From positions 36,269 through 100,268 of the forward strand of contig DASZDG010000079.1 of assembly GCA_035942255.1 (NCBI GenBank): a stretch of 64,000 nucleotides of DNA, given 5' to 3'. The position numbers and the translations under genes are program-made. The notes beneath the pieces were generated by a model, which worked only from the letters and a program-made list of their open reading frames with translations, searched no databases and was not told the DNA's origin. Shown in pieces: positions 17,504 to 26,615 of the stretch (position 1 is the first letter of the stretch; each line of letters begins with the position of its first letter). Source of the DNA: JALZEG01 sp035942255. GTDB taxonomy: Bacteria > Actinomycetota > CADDZG01 > WHSQ01.

Positions 17504-18570
17504 GTCCACACCTTCGTGAGGAGGTTCGTCAGATGGGGGTCGAACGTATCTCTCCAGCCGATCCAGTTGTGCGCGTCGCGGTTCTCGTGCAGGTAGACGT
17601 CGTAGCCCTGCGCGGCGAGGGCGTCTCGCACCGCGCGGTTGTTGGCGAGGTTCTCCTCGACCGTCCCGCAGGTCATCGTCACCGGCACCGGGTGCGCCCA
17701 GTCGTCCGCCGTGAGCACACCGCCGACGAAGCGGGAGATGCGGCGGAACCGCGGGAACCCGGACTCGTGCGCGTCGAAGCGCTGGCGGAAGAAGCTCCCC
17801 GACTGCAGGAACAGCCCGCCGAACGTCGCCGGCGCGCGCCGGTGCATGACGAGCATCGCCAGGCCCCCGAGGCTCGCCCCCATGCCGACGCGCGCGGCCC
17901 TCCCGTGCGGCGTCGGCGCGAGCCGGTCGAGCGCGGGCAGGATCTCGTGCGCGAACGCGCGGGAGTACGCGGCCGACGCCGAATACGTGTTGTCGCGGTC
18001 GACGGGGCCGACCAAGCCGGCGCGCATCCGCGGGAGCCGCCCGGTCGAGACCATCACCGACAGGTAGTGGGTGAGCCCCGAGTACCGCGCGTACTCGGGC
18101 CCGTCGTGCGCGACGAGCAGCGGCAGCGGCTCGTCCGGGTCGGTGTCCGGCGGCGCCCAGACGATCGCCGGCATCCGGTCGTGGAGGATCCGGCTCGAGA
18201 TCAGCGTCGGCGTCTCCTCGCCCGCGGGCGCCTCGACGCCGGCCCACGCGGGTTGCTCGTATCCCGGGAGCTCGAGCACGGACTTGTCGCCGAACGGGCC
18301 CGGCGCGCGCAGCGGGTTCGCGGGGTCGGGGATGACCTCGTGGCCGCCGTCTTGGTGATGCAGCTCGAGCAGGTACTCCATGCGATCGGCCTTCGGCCGG
18401 AGGAACGCCGCCCGCCACACGTCCTCGCTCGCGCCGCGGAGGAACTCGGGGCCGTTGCGCGGCCTCCGGATCTCCTGCAGGAGGCGCACGGACGTCAACG
18501 CTTTGTCGGGGTCGGGCAACGAGAAGACGATCACGTCGTCGAGGACGAGGGGGCCGTGCTCGATCACCAT
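17500..18570 (-). CDS. Enterochelin-esterase-like alpha/beta hydrolase
   Basis: A 356-residue protein with the two-part layout of Fes-like esterases. The N-terminal 150 residues resemble the immunoglobulin-like substrate-side domain ('VWRAAFLRPKADRMEYLLEL'). The hydrolase domain begins at 'LPLLVAHDGPEYARYSG' and carries the elbow 'GMGASLGGLAML' (G-x-S-x-G). 'RDAHNWIGWRD' provides the catalytic His. Fes-like enzymes cut ester bonds of cyclic catechol siderophores, but no siderophore synthesis genes are visible, so that role is not claimed. ATG 18570 shares a base with the permease stop (TGATG); GTG 18573 is the alternative. Confidence 0.8.
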   Translation of the reverse strand: MVIEHGPLVLDDVIVFSLPDPDKALTSVRLLQEIRRPRNGPEFLRGASEDVWRAAFLRPKADRMEYLLELHHQDGGHEVIPDPANPLRAPGPFGDKSVLELPGYEQPAWAGVEAPAGEETPTLISSRILHDRMPAIVWAPPDTDPDEPLPLLVAHDGPEYARYSGLTHYLSVMVSTGRLPRMRAGLVGPVDRDNTYSASAAYSRAFAHEILPALDRLAPTPHGRAARVGMGASLGGLAMLVMHRRAPATFGGLFLQSGSFFRQRFDAHESGFPRFRRISRFVGGVLTADDWAHPVPVTMTCGTVEENLANNRAVRDALAAQGYDVYLHENRDAHNWIGWRDTFDPHLTNLLTKVWT

Positions 18571-19352
18571 CACCGCCGCGGCTCCCACGAGAACGACCGC
18601 GTCGCTAGGAAGAGACCGGCGGCCCCCCACAGCGCGACCACCCCGAGGCTGAGCCAGTCGAAGACGAACTCCGGCCCGAGGTCGTCGGGCACGAACGAGG
18701 CGGCCATCGCGTCCGCGTAGTGCCGGACCGGGAACACCTTCGAGAACGTCTCCAGCCATTCCGGCGCGCGGTTCAGCGGGATGAAGATGTTCGAGACGAA
18801 CAGCAGGGGCAGGATCGACGCGTTCACGACCGCCGGCGCGGCCTGCGCGTTCGGGATGACGGACGTGATCGCGAGCCCGAGCGCGCTGAAGGCCGCGGCC
18901 CCCACCAAGATCGTCAGCACGAGCTCGAGCGGCGTCTCCGTGGGGACGTCGACCCCGTAGAAGACGACCCCGAAGACGGTCACGATCGCGACGAGGAGCA
19001 GGGCCATGAGGCTCGCGTGGATCACGCGCCCCAGCAGGTACACGGCCGCGGGGAGCGGCGTCCCCCGGACCCTCTTCAGGATCCCGAGGTCGCGCGACGT
19101 CGTGACCGCTATCGCGATGTTCGTGTAGCACGCGGTGATCACCGAGAACGCCGCGATCGCGGGGACGTAGAACGTCGACCCGCTGATCGTCCGTCCGCCG
19201 CCGAGGGGGATGTCGTCGCCACCGAAGATCAGGTTGAAGATCACGAGGAACATCAGCGGGAACACGAACGTGAAGAAGGCCGCGGGCGGGTTCCTCCAGA
19301 AGCTCCGGTTCTCGAAGCCGACTTGCCGGATCGTCGCGGCGCGCGCGTTCAC
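18570..19352 (-). CDS. ABC-2 type transporter permease
   Basis: A 260-residue protein with six hydrophobic segments in the ABC-2 arrangement: 'FFTFVFPLMFLVIFNLIFGG' first, then 'SVITACYTNIAIAVTTSRDL' with the following 'LKRVRGTPLP' loop that is the hallmark of the family. It pairs with the ATPase at 19349-20263, whose stop it overlaps by 4 bp (GTGA), to form an exporter for an unknown lipid, peptide or glycoconjugate. Translational coupling with the esterase downstream suggests that transport and ester hydrolysis belong together. Confidence 0.88.
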   Translation of the reverse strand: MNARAATIRQVGFENRSFWRNPPAAFFTFVFPLMFLVIFNLIFGGDDIPLGGGRTISGSTFYVPAIAAFSVITACYTNIAIAVTTSRDLGILKRVRGTPLPAAVYLLGRVIHASLMALLLVAIVTVFGVVFYGVDVPTETPLELVLTILVGAAAFSALGLAITSVIPNAQAAPAVVNASILPLLFVSNIFIPLNRAPEWLETFSKVFPVRHYADAMAASFVPDDLGPEFVFDWLSLGVVALWGAAGLFLATRSFSWEPRR

Positions 19353-20263
19353 GCCGGCGCCTCCGTCAGGTCCAGGTAGACGTCCTCGAGCGAGGGCCGC
19401 CCGACGCTCAGCCCCTGCAGCTCGACCCCCTCGCGCAGGGCCCACCCCGTCAGCTCGTTGAGCGTCCTCAGGGGGTCCCTCGTCTGGATCTCGACAAGCG
19501 TTCCCGCGCCCGTCGCGTCGCGCGCGAGGTCCGGCGGCAGGGCCCGTCCCTCCGGCAGGGCGAAGCTGATCGTGGTCGCGGCGAGGTGGTCCGCGGCCAG
19601 CGCGCCCGGCGGTCCCTCCGCGATGATCCGGCCGCCGACGATGATCGCGACGCGGTCGGCGAGGAACTGCGCCTCGTCCATGTAGTGCGTCGTGAGGAAG
19701 ACGGTCTTGCCCTCACGCGCCAGGTCGCGCACGATCGTCCACGCCTGCCTGCGCGCAGACGGGTCGAAGCCCGTCGTCGGCTCGTCGAGGAACAGCAGGT
19801 CGGGATTTCCGGCCAGCCCGATCGCGCCGTCGAGCCGGCGCTGCTGGCCCCCGGAGAGCTTGCTCACCCGGACGTTGCGCTTCTCCCCCAAGCCGACGAG
19901 CTCCACGATGTCGTCGACGCTGCGCGGGTTCGGGTAGTAGCCGCGGAAGAGCTCGATGGCCTCGGCGACCGTCAGGTACGGCTCGACGCCGGTCTCCTGC
20001 AGGACGATGCCGATCTTCTCCTTGAAGTCGGAGCCCCCCTTGCCAGGGTCGTGGCCGAGCACGGAGACCTCGCCACCGCTGCGGTCGCGGTGGCCCTCGA
20101 GGATCTCCACCGTCGTCGTCTTGCCGGCGCCGTTCGGGCCCAGCAGGGCGAAGATCTCGCCGCGCCGGACCTGCAGGTCGATGCCCTTGACGGCGTCGAC
20201 GCCGCCGTACGACTTCGTCAGGTTGCGCACCTCGATCACGGCCCCGGTCACGCCGGCGAGCAT
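19349..20263 (-). CDS. ABC transporter ATP-binding protein (ABC-2 exporter type)
   Basis: A 304-residue nucleotide-binding subunit: Walker A GPNGAGKTT, signature 'LSGGQQRRL', Walker B 'LLFLDEPTTGFDP' and the H-loop 'FLTTHYMDEA' are all intact. A C-terminal extension after 'EGPPGALAADHL' is of the DrrA/NatA type. ATG 20263 or GTG 20251 could be the start; neither has a clear ribosome-binding site and the divergent dehydrogenase begins 12 bp away. It is the first gene of an operon that continues through the permease and two esterases. Confidence 0.9.
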   Translation of the reverse strand: MLAGVTGAVIEVRNLTKSYGGVDAVKGIDLQVRRGEIFALLGPNGAGKTTTVEILEGHRDRSGGEVSVLGHDPGKGGSDFKEKIGIVLQETGVEPYLTVAEAIELFRGYYPNPRSVDDIVELVGLGEKRNVRVSKLSGGQQRRLDGAIGLAGNPDLLFLDEPTTGFDPSARRQAWTIVRDLAREGKTVFLTTHYMDEAQFLADRVAIIVGGRIIAEGPPGALAADHLAATTISFALPEGRALPPDLARDATGAGTLVEIQTRDPLRTLNELTGWALREGVELQGLSVGRPSLEDVYLDLTEAPA

Positions 20264-20275
20264 AAGCTGGAGCGC

Positions 20276-21991
20276 ATGAGCCCCTTCCTCCAGACACCTC
20301 CGGTGTTGCCGGATGCGTGGCGCTCCGACGACGCGTTGCGCGAGGCGCTCGCATGGCGTCTCGGCGAGGACGTGTACCGCTCGGCCGCGCCGCAGCTCGC
20401 GGCGATGGGCGAAGCCGCGACGCGCCCCGGGACGCTGGCGCTCGCCCTCCGCGCGGAGCAGGAGCCCCCCGTGCACGTGCCGTACGCGACGTGGGGCGAG
20501 CGGATCGACGACATAAGGGTGTCGGACGCGTACCTGCAGCTGGGCGCGCTCGGCGTCCGCGCGGGCGTGACCGCGTTGCCCTACGAGGAGAGCGACCTCG
20601 GCGCGTCCGCGCGCGTCGTGTGGGGCGCCCTGATCGCGTTGTGGGGGCCGTCGTCGGCTCTCTACAGCTGTCCCGTCGCGATGACCGACGCCGCGGCGCG
20701 CACGCTGCTGGTCCACGGCGGCCCCGACGACGTGCCGGTGGTCGAGCGGCTCGTGTCGCGCGACCCCGAGCGCGCGTGGACGAGCGGCCAGTGGATGACC
20801 GAGACGTCCGGGGGGTCCGACGTCGGCGGCACCGAGACCGTGGCGCGGCGCGATGCGGATGGAGCGTGGCGTCTCCACGGGACGAAGTGGTTCACGAGCG
20901 CGACCACGTCCGAGATCGCGCTGACGCTGGCGCGCCCCGAGGGCGCGCACGAGGGATCGGCGGGCCTCGCGCTGTTCCGCGTCCACCGCCGTGACTCCGG
21001 GGGCCGTCCCAACGGGATCGTCGTCCGCCGGCTCAAGGACAAGCTCGGCACGCGCGCGCTGCCGACGGCGGAGCTCGAGCTCGCCGGGGCGCTCGCGTGG
21101 CCGGTGGGGGACCCCTCGGAAGGCGGCGGGCTCCGGCGGATCGCGACCATGCTCAACCTGACGCGTATCCACAACGCCCTCAACGCGGCCGGCGCGCTCG
21201 CGCGCGGCCTCGCGTGGGCGCGCGCGTATGCGGCGGTCCGGATGGTCGGCGGCCGTCCGCTCGCGTCTCTTCCCGCGCACCGGGCGACGCTGGCCGACCT
21301 CGCCGTCGACTACGCCGCGACGCTGGCGCTCGTGCTCAAGTGCTGCGACCTCACGGGCCGGGCCGAGCACGGCATCGCGACCGAGGACGAGCTGCGGATG
21401 CTTCGCGGGCTGACGCCGGTGACGAAGCTCGCCACCGCCCGGTGGGCCGTCGCCGGCACGGCCGAGGCCATGGAGGCGCTCGGCGGCGTCGGGTACTGCG
21501 AGGACTCCGGGCTCCCCGCGCTCGTCCGCAACACCCACGTGATGCCGATCTGGGAGGGGACGACCAACGTCCTCGCCCTGGACCTACGCAGGGCGATCGC
21601 CCGCTCCGGCGCACTCGACGCGCTGCTCGACGACGTGACCGAGGGGCTGGCGGACCTGCGGGACGACCCCGCCGTCGCGGCCTCCGTGGCAGAGACGCTC
21701 CGGGCGGCCGGCGTCATCAGGGCGGCGGCGGACTCCGGGGAAGAAGGTGCCCGCGACCTCGCGCTCGCCGTGGCCCGGACGGTCGCGTGCGCGGAGCTGT
21801 GCCGGCAGGGGGCGTGGTCGGCGCGCCGGGGCCGGGGACGGACGGCGGCGGCGGCCGCGCGCCTCGCCGCCAGGGGGCTGGGGCCGGGGGCGCGTCACGA
21901 CGAGGCGACGCTCGGTCTCGCGGACTGGGGGCCGGACGAGGCCGCCGGCGCTCCCGAGGCGTCGTTCCACGCCTCCGAGGCCGGCACCTAG
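20276..21991 (+). CDS. AidB-like acyl-CoA dehydrogenase
   Basis: A 571-residue flavoenzyme of the long AidB/isovaleryl-type branch, clearly longer than ordinary acyl-CoA dehydrogenases of about 380 residues. Landmarks are 'GQWMTETSGGSDVGGTET' (FAD/substrate loop), 'LHGTKWFTSATTSEIALTLA', 'RIHNALNAAGALARGLAW' and 'EALGGVGYCEDSGLP', with the terminal 'IWEGTTNVLALDLRRAI'. AidB of E. coli is induced by alkylating agents and binds DNA; the metabolic role in actinomycetes is open. ATG 20276 follows GGAG. The gene is alone on its strand and divergent from the ABC exporter operon. Confidence 0.85.
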   Translation: MSPFLQTPPVLPDAWRSDDALREALAWRLGEDVYRSAAPQLAAMGEAATRPGTLALALRAEQEPPVHVPYATWGERIDDIRVSDAYLQLGALGVRAGVTALPYEESDLGASARVVWGALIALWGPSSALYSCPVAMTDAAARTLLVHGGPDDVPVVERLVSRDPERAWTSGQWMTETSGGSDVGGTETVARRDADGAWRLHGTKWFTSATTSEIALTLARPEGAHEGSAGLALFRVHRRDSGGRPNGIVVRRLKDKLGTRALPTAELELAGALAWPVGDPSEGGGLRRIATMLNLTRIHNALNAAGALARGLAWARAYAAVRMVGGRPLASLPAHRATLADLAVDYAATLALVLKCCDLTGRAEHGIATEDELRMLRGLTPVTKLATARWAVAGTAEAMEALGGVGYCEDSGLPALVRNTHVMPIWEGTTNVLALDLRRAIARSGALDALLDDVTEGLADLRDDPAVAASVAETLRAAGVIRAAADSGEEGARDLALAVARTVACAELCRQGAWSARRGRGRTAAAAARLAARGLGPGARHDEATLGLADWGPDEAAGAPEASFHASEAGT

Positions 21992-22081
21992 GCCGAACTT
22001 TCGACGGCTTCCGCTCAATTTCCGGGCCGATCCACCCGATGGGTAGGGAGAGGCAGGACGTGCAACCGCGCAATCAACGCC

Positions 22082-22087
22082 AAGGAG
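22082..22087 (+). promoter_or_regulatory. Strong ribosome-binding site that points to an ATC start
   Basis: AAGGAG lies 7 nt before ATC at 22095-22097 and 43 nt before the nearest TTG in the same frame (22131). It therefore supports an unusual start codon for the response-regulator gene. Confidence 0.55.
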
Positions 22088-22094
22088 ACACGAC

Positions 22095-23237
22095 ATCAAC
22101 ACGTCTGAGACGGAAGTCCGGGACGGCACCTTGACGGCTTCGGACCTCCAGGACCCACATGCAGGGGGCGCGGCCGTCCTGCTCGTCGACGACGAGGAGT
22201 CCTTCCGCGCGATGCTGGGCCGGCTGCTCGAGCGGGCGGGCTATTCCTGCTCCGCCGCGGCCGACGCGCCCCAGGCGCGCGACGCGCTGAGGCATCGCTC
22301 CTTCGACCTGGTGCTCGCCGACGTGGACATGCCGGGAACGTCCGGCCTCGACCTCGCCCGCGAGATCCGCACGGACTACCCCGACACGGCCGTGGTCATG
22401 GTGACCGGGATCGACGACACGCGCGTCGCCCGCGCGGCCCTCGAGCTCGGCGCCTACGGGTACGTGGTCAAGCCCTTCGAAGCGAACGAGATCCTCGTAG
22501 AGGTCGCCAGCGCGCTGCGCCGGAGAGCTCTCGAGATCGAGAACCGCGCCCACCGAGAGCGCCTCGAGCTGATGGTCCGCGAGCGGACCGGCGAGCTCTG
22601 GAGCGCGATCGGCAAGCTCGAGGTCGCGGGGAAGGAGCTGCGCCTCGCGCAGGAGGACACGGTCGAGCGGCTGTCGATCGCCGCGGAGTTCCGCGACGAC
22701 GAGACCGCCCGCCACGTGCAGCGCATGAGCCGCTACTCGGCCCTGCTCGCGTCTCGCTCGGGCGAGGACGCCGAGCGCGCCGAGCTCGTCCGCATCGCCT
22801 CGGTGATGCACGACGTCGGCAAGATCGGCATCCCCGACAGCATCCTCTTGAAGCCCGGCAAGCTGACGCCCGAAGAGCGCCGGATCATGGAGCAGCACAG
22901 CGAGATCGGCTACCGCATCCTGTCGGGCTCACGCTCCGAGGTCCTCTCGCTCGCCGCCACGATCGCGTGGACGCACCACGAGCGGGTCGACGGGACGGGG
23001 TACCCGCGCAAGCTCGCCGGCGACGCGATCCCCCTCGAGGGCCGCATCGCTGCGATCGCCGACGTGTTCGACGCGCTGACCTCGCACAAGGTCTACAAGA
23101 AGGCGTTCCCGCTGGGGCAGGCCGTCGACATCATGCGGGAGGGCCGCGGGTCGCACTTCGACGCCGACCTCCTCGACCTCTTCCTCGACGCGATCGACGA
23201 GGTCATCCGCATCAAGGAGCGCTTCGCCGATCGTTAG
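22095..23237 (+). CDS. Response regulator with HD-GYP domain (probable cyclic-di-GMP phosphodiesterase)
   Basis: The N-terminal receiver domain ('VLLVDDEESFRAMLGRLL', phospho-acceptor Asp about 76 in 'LADVDMPG', 'YVVKPF') is followed by a coiled helix (about 145-195) and an HD-GYP domain. That domain has 'MHDVGKIGIPD', 'MEQHSEIGYRIL', 'HHERVDGTGYP' (the GYP motif) and 'IADVFDALTSHKVYKK'. Such proteins break down cyclic di-GMP to GMP when phosphorylated. No histidine kinase gene is nearby. The start is drawn at ATC 22095 because an AAGGAG stands 7 nt before it, while the TTG at 22131 has none; with TTG the protein would be 368 residues and still complete. Confidence 0.88.
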   Translation: MNTSETEVRDGTLTASDLQDPHAGGAAVLLVDDEESFRAMLGRLLERAGYSCSAAADAPQARDALRHRSFDLVLADVDMPGTSGLDLAREIRTDYPDTAVVMVTGIDDTRVARAALELGAYGYVVKPFEANEILVEVASALRRRALEIENRAHRERLELMVRERTGELWSAIGKLEVAGKELRLAQEDTVERLSIAAEFRDDETARHVQRMSRYSALLASRSGEDAERAELVRIASVMHDVGKIGIPDSILLKPGKLTPEERRIMEQHSEIGYRILSGSRSEVLSLAATIAWTHHERVDGTGYPRKLAGDAIPLEGRIAAIADVFDALTSHKVYKKAFPLGQAVDIMREGRGSHFDADLLDLFLDAIDEVIRIKERFADR

Positions 23238-23247
23238 GATCGGGACC

Positions 23248-23676
23248 ATGGACGTCGTCCTGGGCTCCGACATGAAGACCGACCTCACCGACGCAGTCGC
23301 TCGCGACCTCGAGTCGCGCGGGCACTCGGTGAAGCTGATCGGCCCCCCTGGCGGCGAGGACATCGAGTGGGCCGACGCCGGCCGGAAGGTCGGCACGGCC
23401 GTCGCCTCGGGCGAAGCCGGCACCGGCGTCCTCTTCTGCTGGACCGGCACGGGCGCGTCGATCGCCGCGAACAAGGTGCCGGGCGTGAGGGCCGCGCTCT
23501 GCACCGACGCGTCGACCGCCGAGGGCGCACGCCGCTACAACGACGCGAACGTCCTCGTGATGGGGCTGCGCCTCACCTCGCCCGAGGTGGCGAAGGAGAT
23601 GCTCGACGCGTGGTTCTCGTCGTCGCCGGACCCCTCGGAGGCGGCCAACATCGCGAAGCTCGAGCCGGGGGCATAG
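23248..23676 (+). CDS. RpiB/LacAB-family sugar-phosphate isomerase
   Basis: A 142-residue protein of the RpiB fold. The family landmark 'TGASIAANKVPGVRAALC' is preceded by 'GVLFCWTG', whose Cys is where RpiB places its catalytic residue, and 'YNDANVLVMGLRL' follows. RpiB interconverts ribose 5-phosphate and ribulose 5-phosphate in the pentose phosphate pathway; relatives act on allose or galactose phosphates. The N-terminal 'GSDMKTDLTDAV' lacks the 'DHAG' motif of classical RpiB, so the substrate may differ. It begins 10 bp after the HD-GYP gene. Confidence 0.8.
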   Translation: MDVVLGSDMKTDLTDAVARDLESRGHSVKLIGPPGGEDIEWADAGRKVGTAVASGEAGTGVLFCWTGTGASIAANKVPGVRAALCTDASTAEGARRYNDANVLVMGLRLTSPEVAKEMLDAWFSSSPDPSEAANIAKLEPGA

Positions 23677-23725
23677 GGCTAGGCCGACAACGCGGCCCCC
23701 GCGGCCCCCGTGGCACCATGTGCCC

Positions 23726-24034
23726 ATGACCGAGCGCCGTCTCTACCGATCCACGACCGACCGCAAGATCTCCGGCGTCGCCGGGGGCGTGGCCGAGTAC
23801 TTCAACCTCGACCCCACGCTCGTGCGCGTCGCGTGGGTCCTCTCGGTCGTCGCCGCCGGAGCGGGCTTCCTCCTCTACGTGATCCTCTGGATCGTCCTGC
23901 CCGAGGGGCCGGACGGGGTCCCGCTCACGCGCCCGAGGCCGGCGATCGCGATCGCGGAGGAGCGTTACGCCCGTGGCGAGATCACGGCCGAAGAGCTCGC
24001 CGAGATCCGTAAGACGCTCTCGGAACAGCGGTGA
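23726..24034 (+). CDS. PspC-domain protein with C-terminal SHOCT-like helix
   Basis: A 102-residue protein. Residues 1-60 match PspC ('LYRSTTDRKISGVAGGVAEY', then two hydrophobic stretches ending 'VILWIVLPE'), a membrane domain tied to envelope-stress sensing. The tail 'ERYARGEITAEELAEIRKTL' looks like a SHOCT oligomerisation motif. ATG 23726 is preferred; a GTG lies two codons upstream. The gene sits just ahead of murJ on the same strand (22-bp gap), so a link to envelope maintenance is plausible. Confidence 0.85.
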   Translation: MTERRLYRSTTDRKISGVAGGVAEYFNLDPTLVRVAWVLSVVAAGAGFLLYVILWIVLPEGPDGVPLTRPRPAIAIAEERYARGEITAEELAEIRKTLSEQR

Positions 24035-24056
24035 GCGTGCGGCAGCGCGCCGTGGT

Positions 24057-25709
24057 GTGACGGACGTCTCGGAGGCGGGCGTCCCGCCGGAAGACCAGCC
24101 GGGGCTCGGGCGCACCACCGCGCTGATGACGGCCGGGACCGTCCTGTCCCGGCTCACCGGGGTCGTGCGCCTCGCCCTCTTCGCAGCGATCCTCGGCGTC
24201 GCCGAGAGCCGGCTCCCGGACGCGTACAACCTCGCCAACACCGCGCCGAACGTGATCTACGAGCTCGTGCTCGGCGGCGCGATCACCGCCGTGTTCGTCC
24301 CGATCTTCGTCGAGCTCCTCGACAAGGAGGGAGACGGGACGAAGTCGGTCAGCGCGATCCTCAACGTCTGTCTCGTGGCGCTTACCGTCCTCGCCGTGAT
24401 CGGGGTCCTCGCGGCCCCCGCGATCGCGCGGTTCTACTCGTCGAGCCTCGCGGGGAAGCAGGCGGACGCACAGCAGCGCGCGATCACGACGCTGCTCCGC
24501 TTCTTCCTCCCGCAGATCCCGCTCTATGGCCTCTACTTCCTCGGGAGCGCGTTCCTGAACGTACGCAGGAGGTTCGTCCTCGCGATGTGGACGCCGATCC
24601 TGAACAACCTCGTGCTGATCGGCGTGCTGGTCGCGTTCGGCGTCCTCTACGACGAGGTGGACCTGAGGTCGGTGTCGGGAGACCAGCTCGCTCTCCTCGG
24701 CCTCGGGACCACGCTCAGCGTCGCGCCGATGGGGGTGCTCCTCGTCCCGGCACTGCGCCGGATCGGCTACCGCTGGGAGTGGCGCTTCGACCGCGCGGTC
24801 TGGCGCCGCGTCGCGGCACTGTCGGGTTACGCCGTCGGGTTCATGGCCGCGAACCAGATCGGTTTCATCGCCATCCAGAAGATCGCGAACGAGAGCCAGG
24901 GCGCGTTCACCGCGTACGTTGCCGCGTTCACGTTCTTCCTGCTGCCGATCGGGCTGTTCGTGTGGTCGATAACGACCGCGCTGGCTCCCTCGCTCAGCCG
25001 GGCCGCGACCCGTCCGAACCGAGAGGGGATGGCCGACGTGCTCTCCCTGGCGATCCGCTCGACGCTGTTCCTGATCGTCCCGTGCGCGGCGGGGCTCCTC
25101 GTGCTGGCACGGCCGGTGGTGGAGGCCATGCTCGAGCACGGCGTCGTCACGCCGGCTTCGACCGACCTCGTCGTGGACCTCCTGACGTTCCTCGTGCTCG
25201 GGCTCGTGCAGTTCTCGATCTTCCAGGTGCTGATCCGGGCCTCCTACGCGATGCAGGACGCCCGCACGCCCTTCGTCGTCAACGCGATCGTGATCGGCGT
25301 CAACGTCGCGCTGAACCTCGCGATGTTCGCCTGGATAGGCGCGCCCGGCCTCGCCGCCGGCCACGCGCTCGCGTACACCGTGGCGATAGCCCTGCAGGGC
25401 CGCGTGCTGGCGCGGGCCCTCCCGGACCTCGACCTCCGCCGGGTGGGCAGGAGCGCGGCGCGCATAGTGGCGGCGGCCGCCGGGATGGCCGCGGTCGTGG
25501 GGGGGCTGTGGCGCTTGGCGGACGCGGCGCTGCACGACCCTCCCGGGATAGGGCTCCTGGCCGTGCTCTCGGTGCTGGTCGCGATCGGAGCAGCGTGCTT
25601 CCTGGGGCTGGCGACGCTGCTGAAGGTCGAGGAGATCTCGTTCGTCAGGTCCGCGGTCGGGGGGCGCTTCCTGCGTCAGCGGCGCAGCTCCCAGTCCTTC
25701 TCCGAGTAG
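24057..25709 (+). CDS. murJ: MurJ-like lipid II flippase (MviN family)
   Basis: MurJ moves lipid-linked peptidoglycan precursor across the cytoplasmic membrane. The 550-residue protein has about 14 hydrophobic segments and starts its core with 'TAGTVLSRLTGVVRLALFAA' and 'DAYNLANTAPNVIYELVLGG', followed by 'FVPIFVEL', the standard MurJ opening. The later 'RASYAMQDARTPFVVNAIVI' is equally diagnostic. GTG 24057 is the likely start. The 3' end overlaps the convergent sulfotransferase gene by 34 bp. No cytoplasmic kinase-like extension of the mycobacterial type is present. Confidence 0.9.
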   Translation: MTDVSEAGVPPEDQPGLGRTTALMTAGTVLSRLTGVVRLALFAAILGVAESRLPDAYNLANTAPNVIYELVLGGAITAVFVPIFVELLDKEGDGTKSVSAILNVCLVALTVLAVIGVLAAPAIARFYSSSLAGKQADAQQRAITTLLRFFLPQIPLYGLYFLGSAFLNVRRRFVLAMWTPILNNLVLIGVLVAFGVLYDEVDLRSVSGDQLALLGLGTTLSVAPMGVLLVPALRRIGYRWEWRFDRAVWRRVAALSGYAVGFMAANQIGFIAIQKIANESQGAFTAYVAAFTFFLLPIGLFVWSITTALAPSLSRAATRPNREGMADVLSLAIRSTLFLIVPCAAGLLVLARPVVEAMLEHGVVTPASTDLVVDLLTFLVLGLVQFSIFQVLIRASYAMQDARTPFVVNAIVIGVNVALNLAMFAWIGAPGLAAGHALAYTVAIALQGRVLARALPDLDLRRVGRSAARIVAAAAGMAAVVGGLWRLADAALHDPPGIGLLAVLSVLVAIGAACFLGLATLLKVEEISFVRSAVGGRFLRQRRSSQSFSE

Positions 25710-26605
25710 AACGGGGCCGCGACCTCGGCGGTCTCACGCCGTACGCGCTCCACCTCTTCGGGCGTCAGCCTCTGCCCCCACGTCCTCTTGGCGGCGCGGC
25801 TGTCGCGTTTGATCGCCCGCCTGCGCCACGCGGGCACGTCCTTGACGTTGGCCTCGCTCGTCGACTCCATCACAGCGTCCTGCGCCCGTTCGTCCCACGG
25901 AAGGCCGAGCCGTTCGTAGAGGTCGCGGAACCCCGCCATGGGATCGTCTGCGAGGTCGTCGTACCGCACGAAGTGCCAGTCCGGGTGCCGCTCCCGATAC
26001 CCGCGCACGACGTCGTACATCGCGTTCCACATGACGATGCCCTCGCCGACGAGGTCGACCTCGCCTTCGTAGCCCTCGAAGTGCCCGGCCCACCGCCCCA
26101 GCAGGTCCCGCATGAGAAGGTCCTGCGCGAGCCAGTTCCGTTCGTAGTCAAAGCCCCAGTTGAGCTTCTTGATGCTCCCGACGAACGCGGCGGGATGCCG
26201 GATCATCACGACCACGTCCATGCCGAAGCGGCGCGCGAGCCACTCCGCGGAGAACAGTGCCATCGGGTCCTTCAGGAGCGTCCGCCGGCGCTGCGCGCGG
26301 TACCCGATGCTGCGGGCGATCTCGGGGAGCTGCCGAGCGAGCGCGCGCGGCGAACGAGCCCGCGCGAGCGCGCGCAGCGGATAACGGAACGCGAGGAGCC
26401 GCTCGACGTCGCGCTCGTACGGGACGGCGTTCTCCTCCGTCAGGTACATGAACCAGTAGGGAAGCGGCTCCGGGAACCATCCCGGCGAGCGGTTCGGGTT
26501 GAACGGCTCGTGCACGTAGCCCGCCGCGCGCGACGCACACAACATGCGTCCGGCCCACGTCGTTCCGGACCGGTGCGACCCGGTGACGAGTATCGGGCGG
26601 GTCAT
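25676..26605 (-). CDS. Sulfotransferase family protein
   Basis: A 309-residue PAPS-dependent sulfotransferase-like protein. The 5'-phosphosulfate-binding loop is 'ILVTGSHRSGTTWAGRML' at the N-terminus, and the 3'-phosphate-binding region is 'DVVVMIRHPAAFVGSIKKLN', with R-H-P as in carbohydrate sulfotransferases. The rest ('WHFVRYDDLADDPMAGFRDL', 'LYERLGLPW') fits the fold. Acceptors of bacterial members include glycolipids and polysaccharides; the true acceptor is unknown. ATG 26605 is the first codon of the P-loop region, so the start is firm. The phosphodiester glycosidase gene upstream on the same strand ends 10 bp before it. Confidence 0.85.
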   Translation of the reverse strand: MTRPILVTGSHRSGTTWAGRMLCASRAAGYVHEPFNPNRSPGWFPEPLPYWFMYLTEENAVPYERDVERLLAFRYPLRALARARSPRALARQLPEIARSIGYRAQRRRTLLKDPMALFSAEWLARRFGMDVVVMIRHPAAFVGSIKKLNWGFDYERNWLAQDLLMRDLLGRWAGHFEGYEGEVDLVGEGIVMWNAMYDVVRGYRERHPDWHFVRYDDLADDPMAGFRDLYERLGLPWDERAQDAVMESTSEANVKDVPAWRRRAIKRDSRAAKRTWGQRLTPEEVERVRRETAEVAAPFYSEKDWELRR

Positions 26606-26615
26606 CCCGACGGCG

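Noticed and set aside
23982..25535. Long minus-strand frame opposite murJ
   Set aside because: Arg/His/Glu-rich low-complexity translation; murJ motifs on the plus strand are unmistakable.
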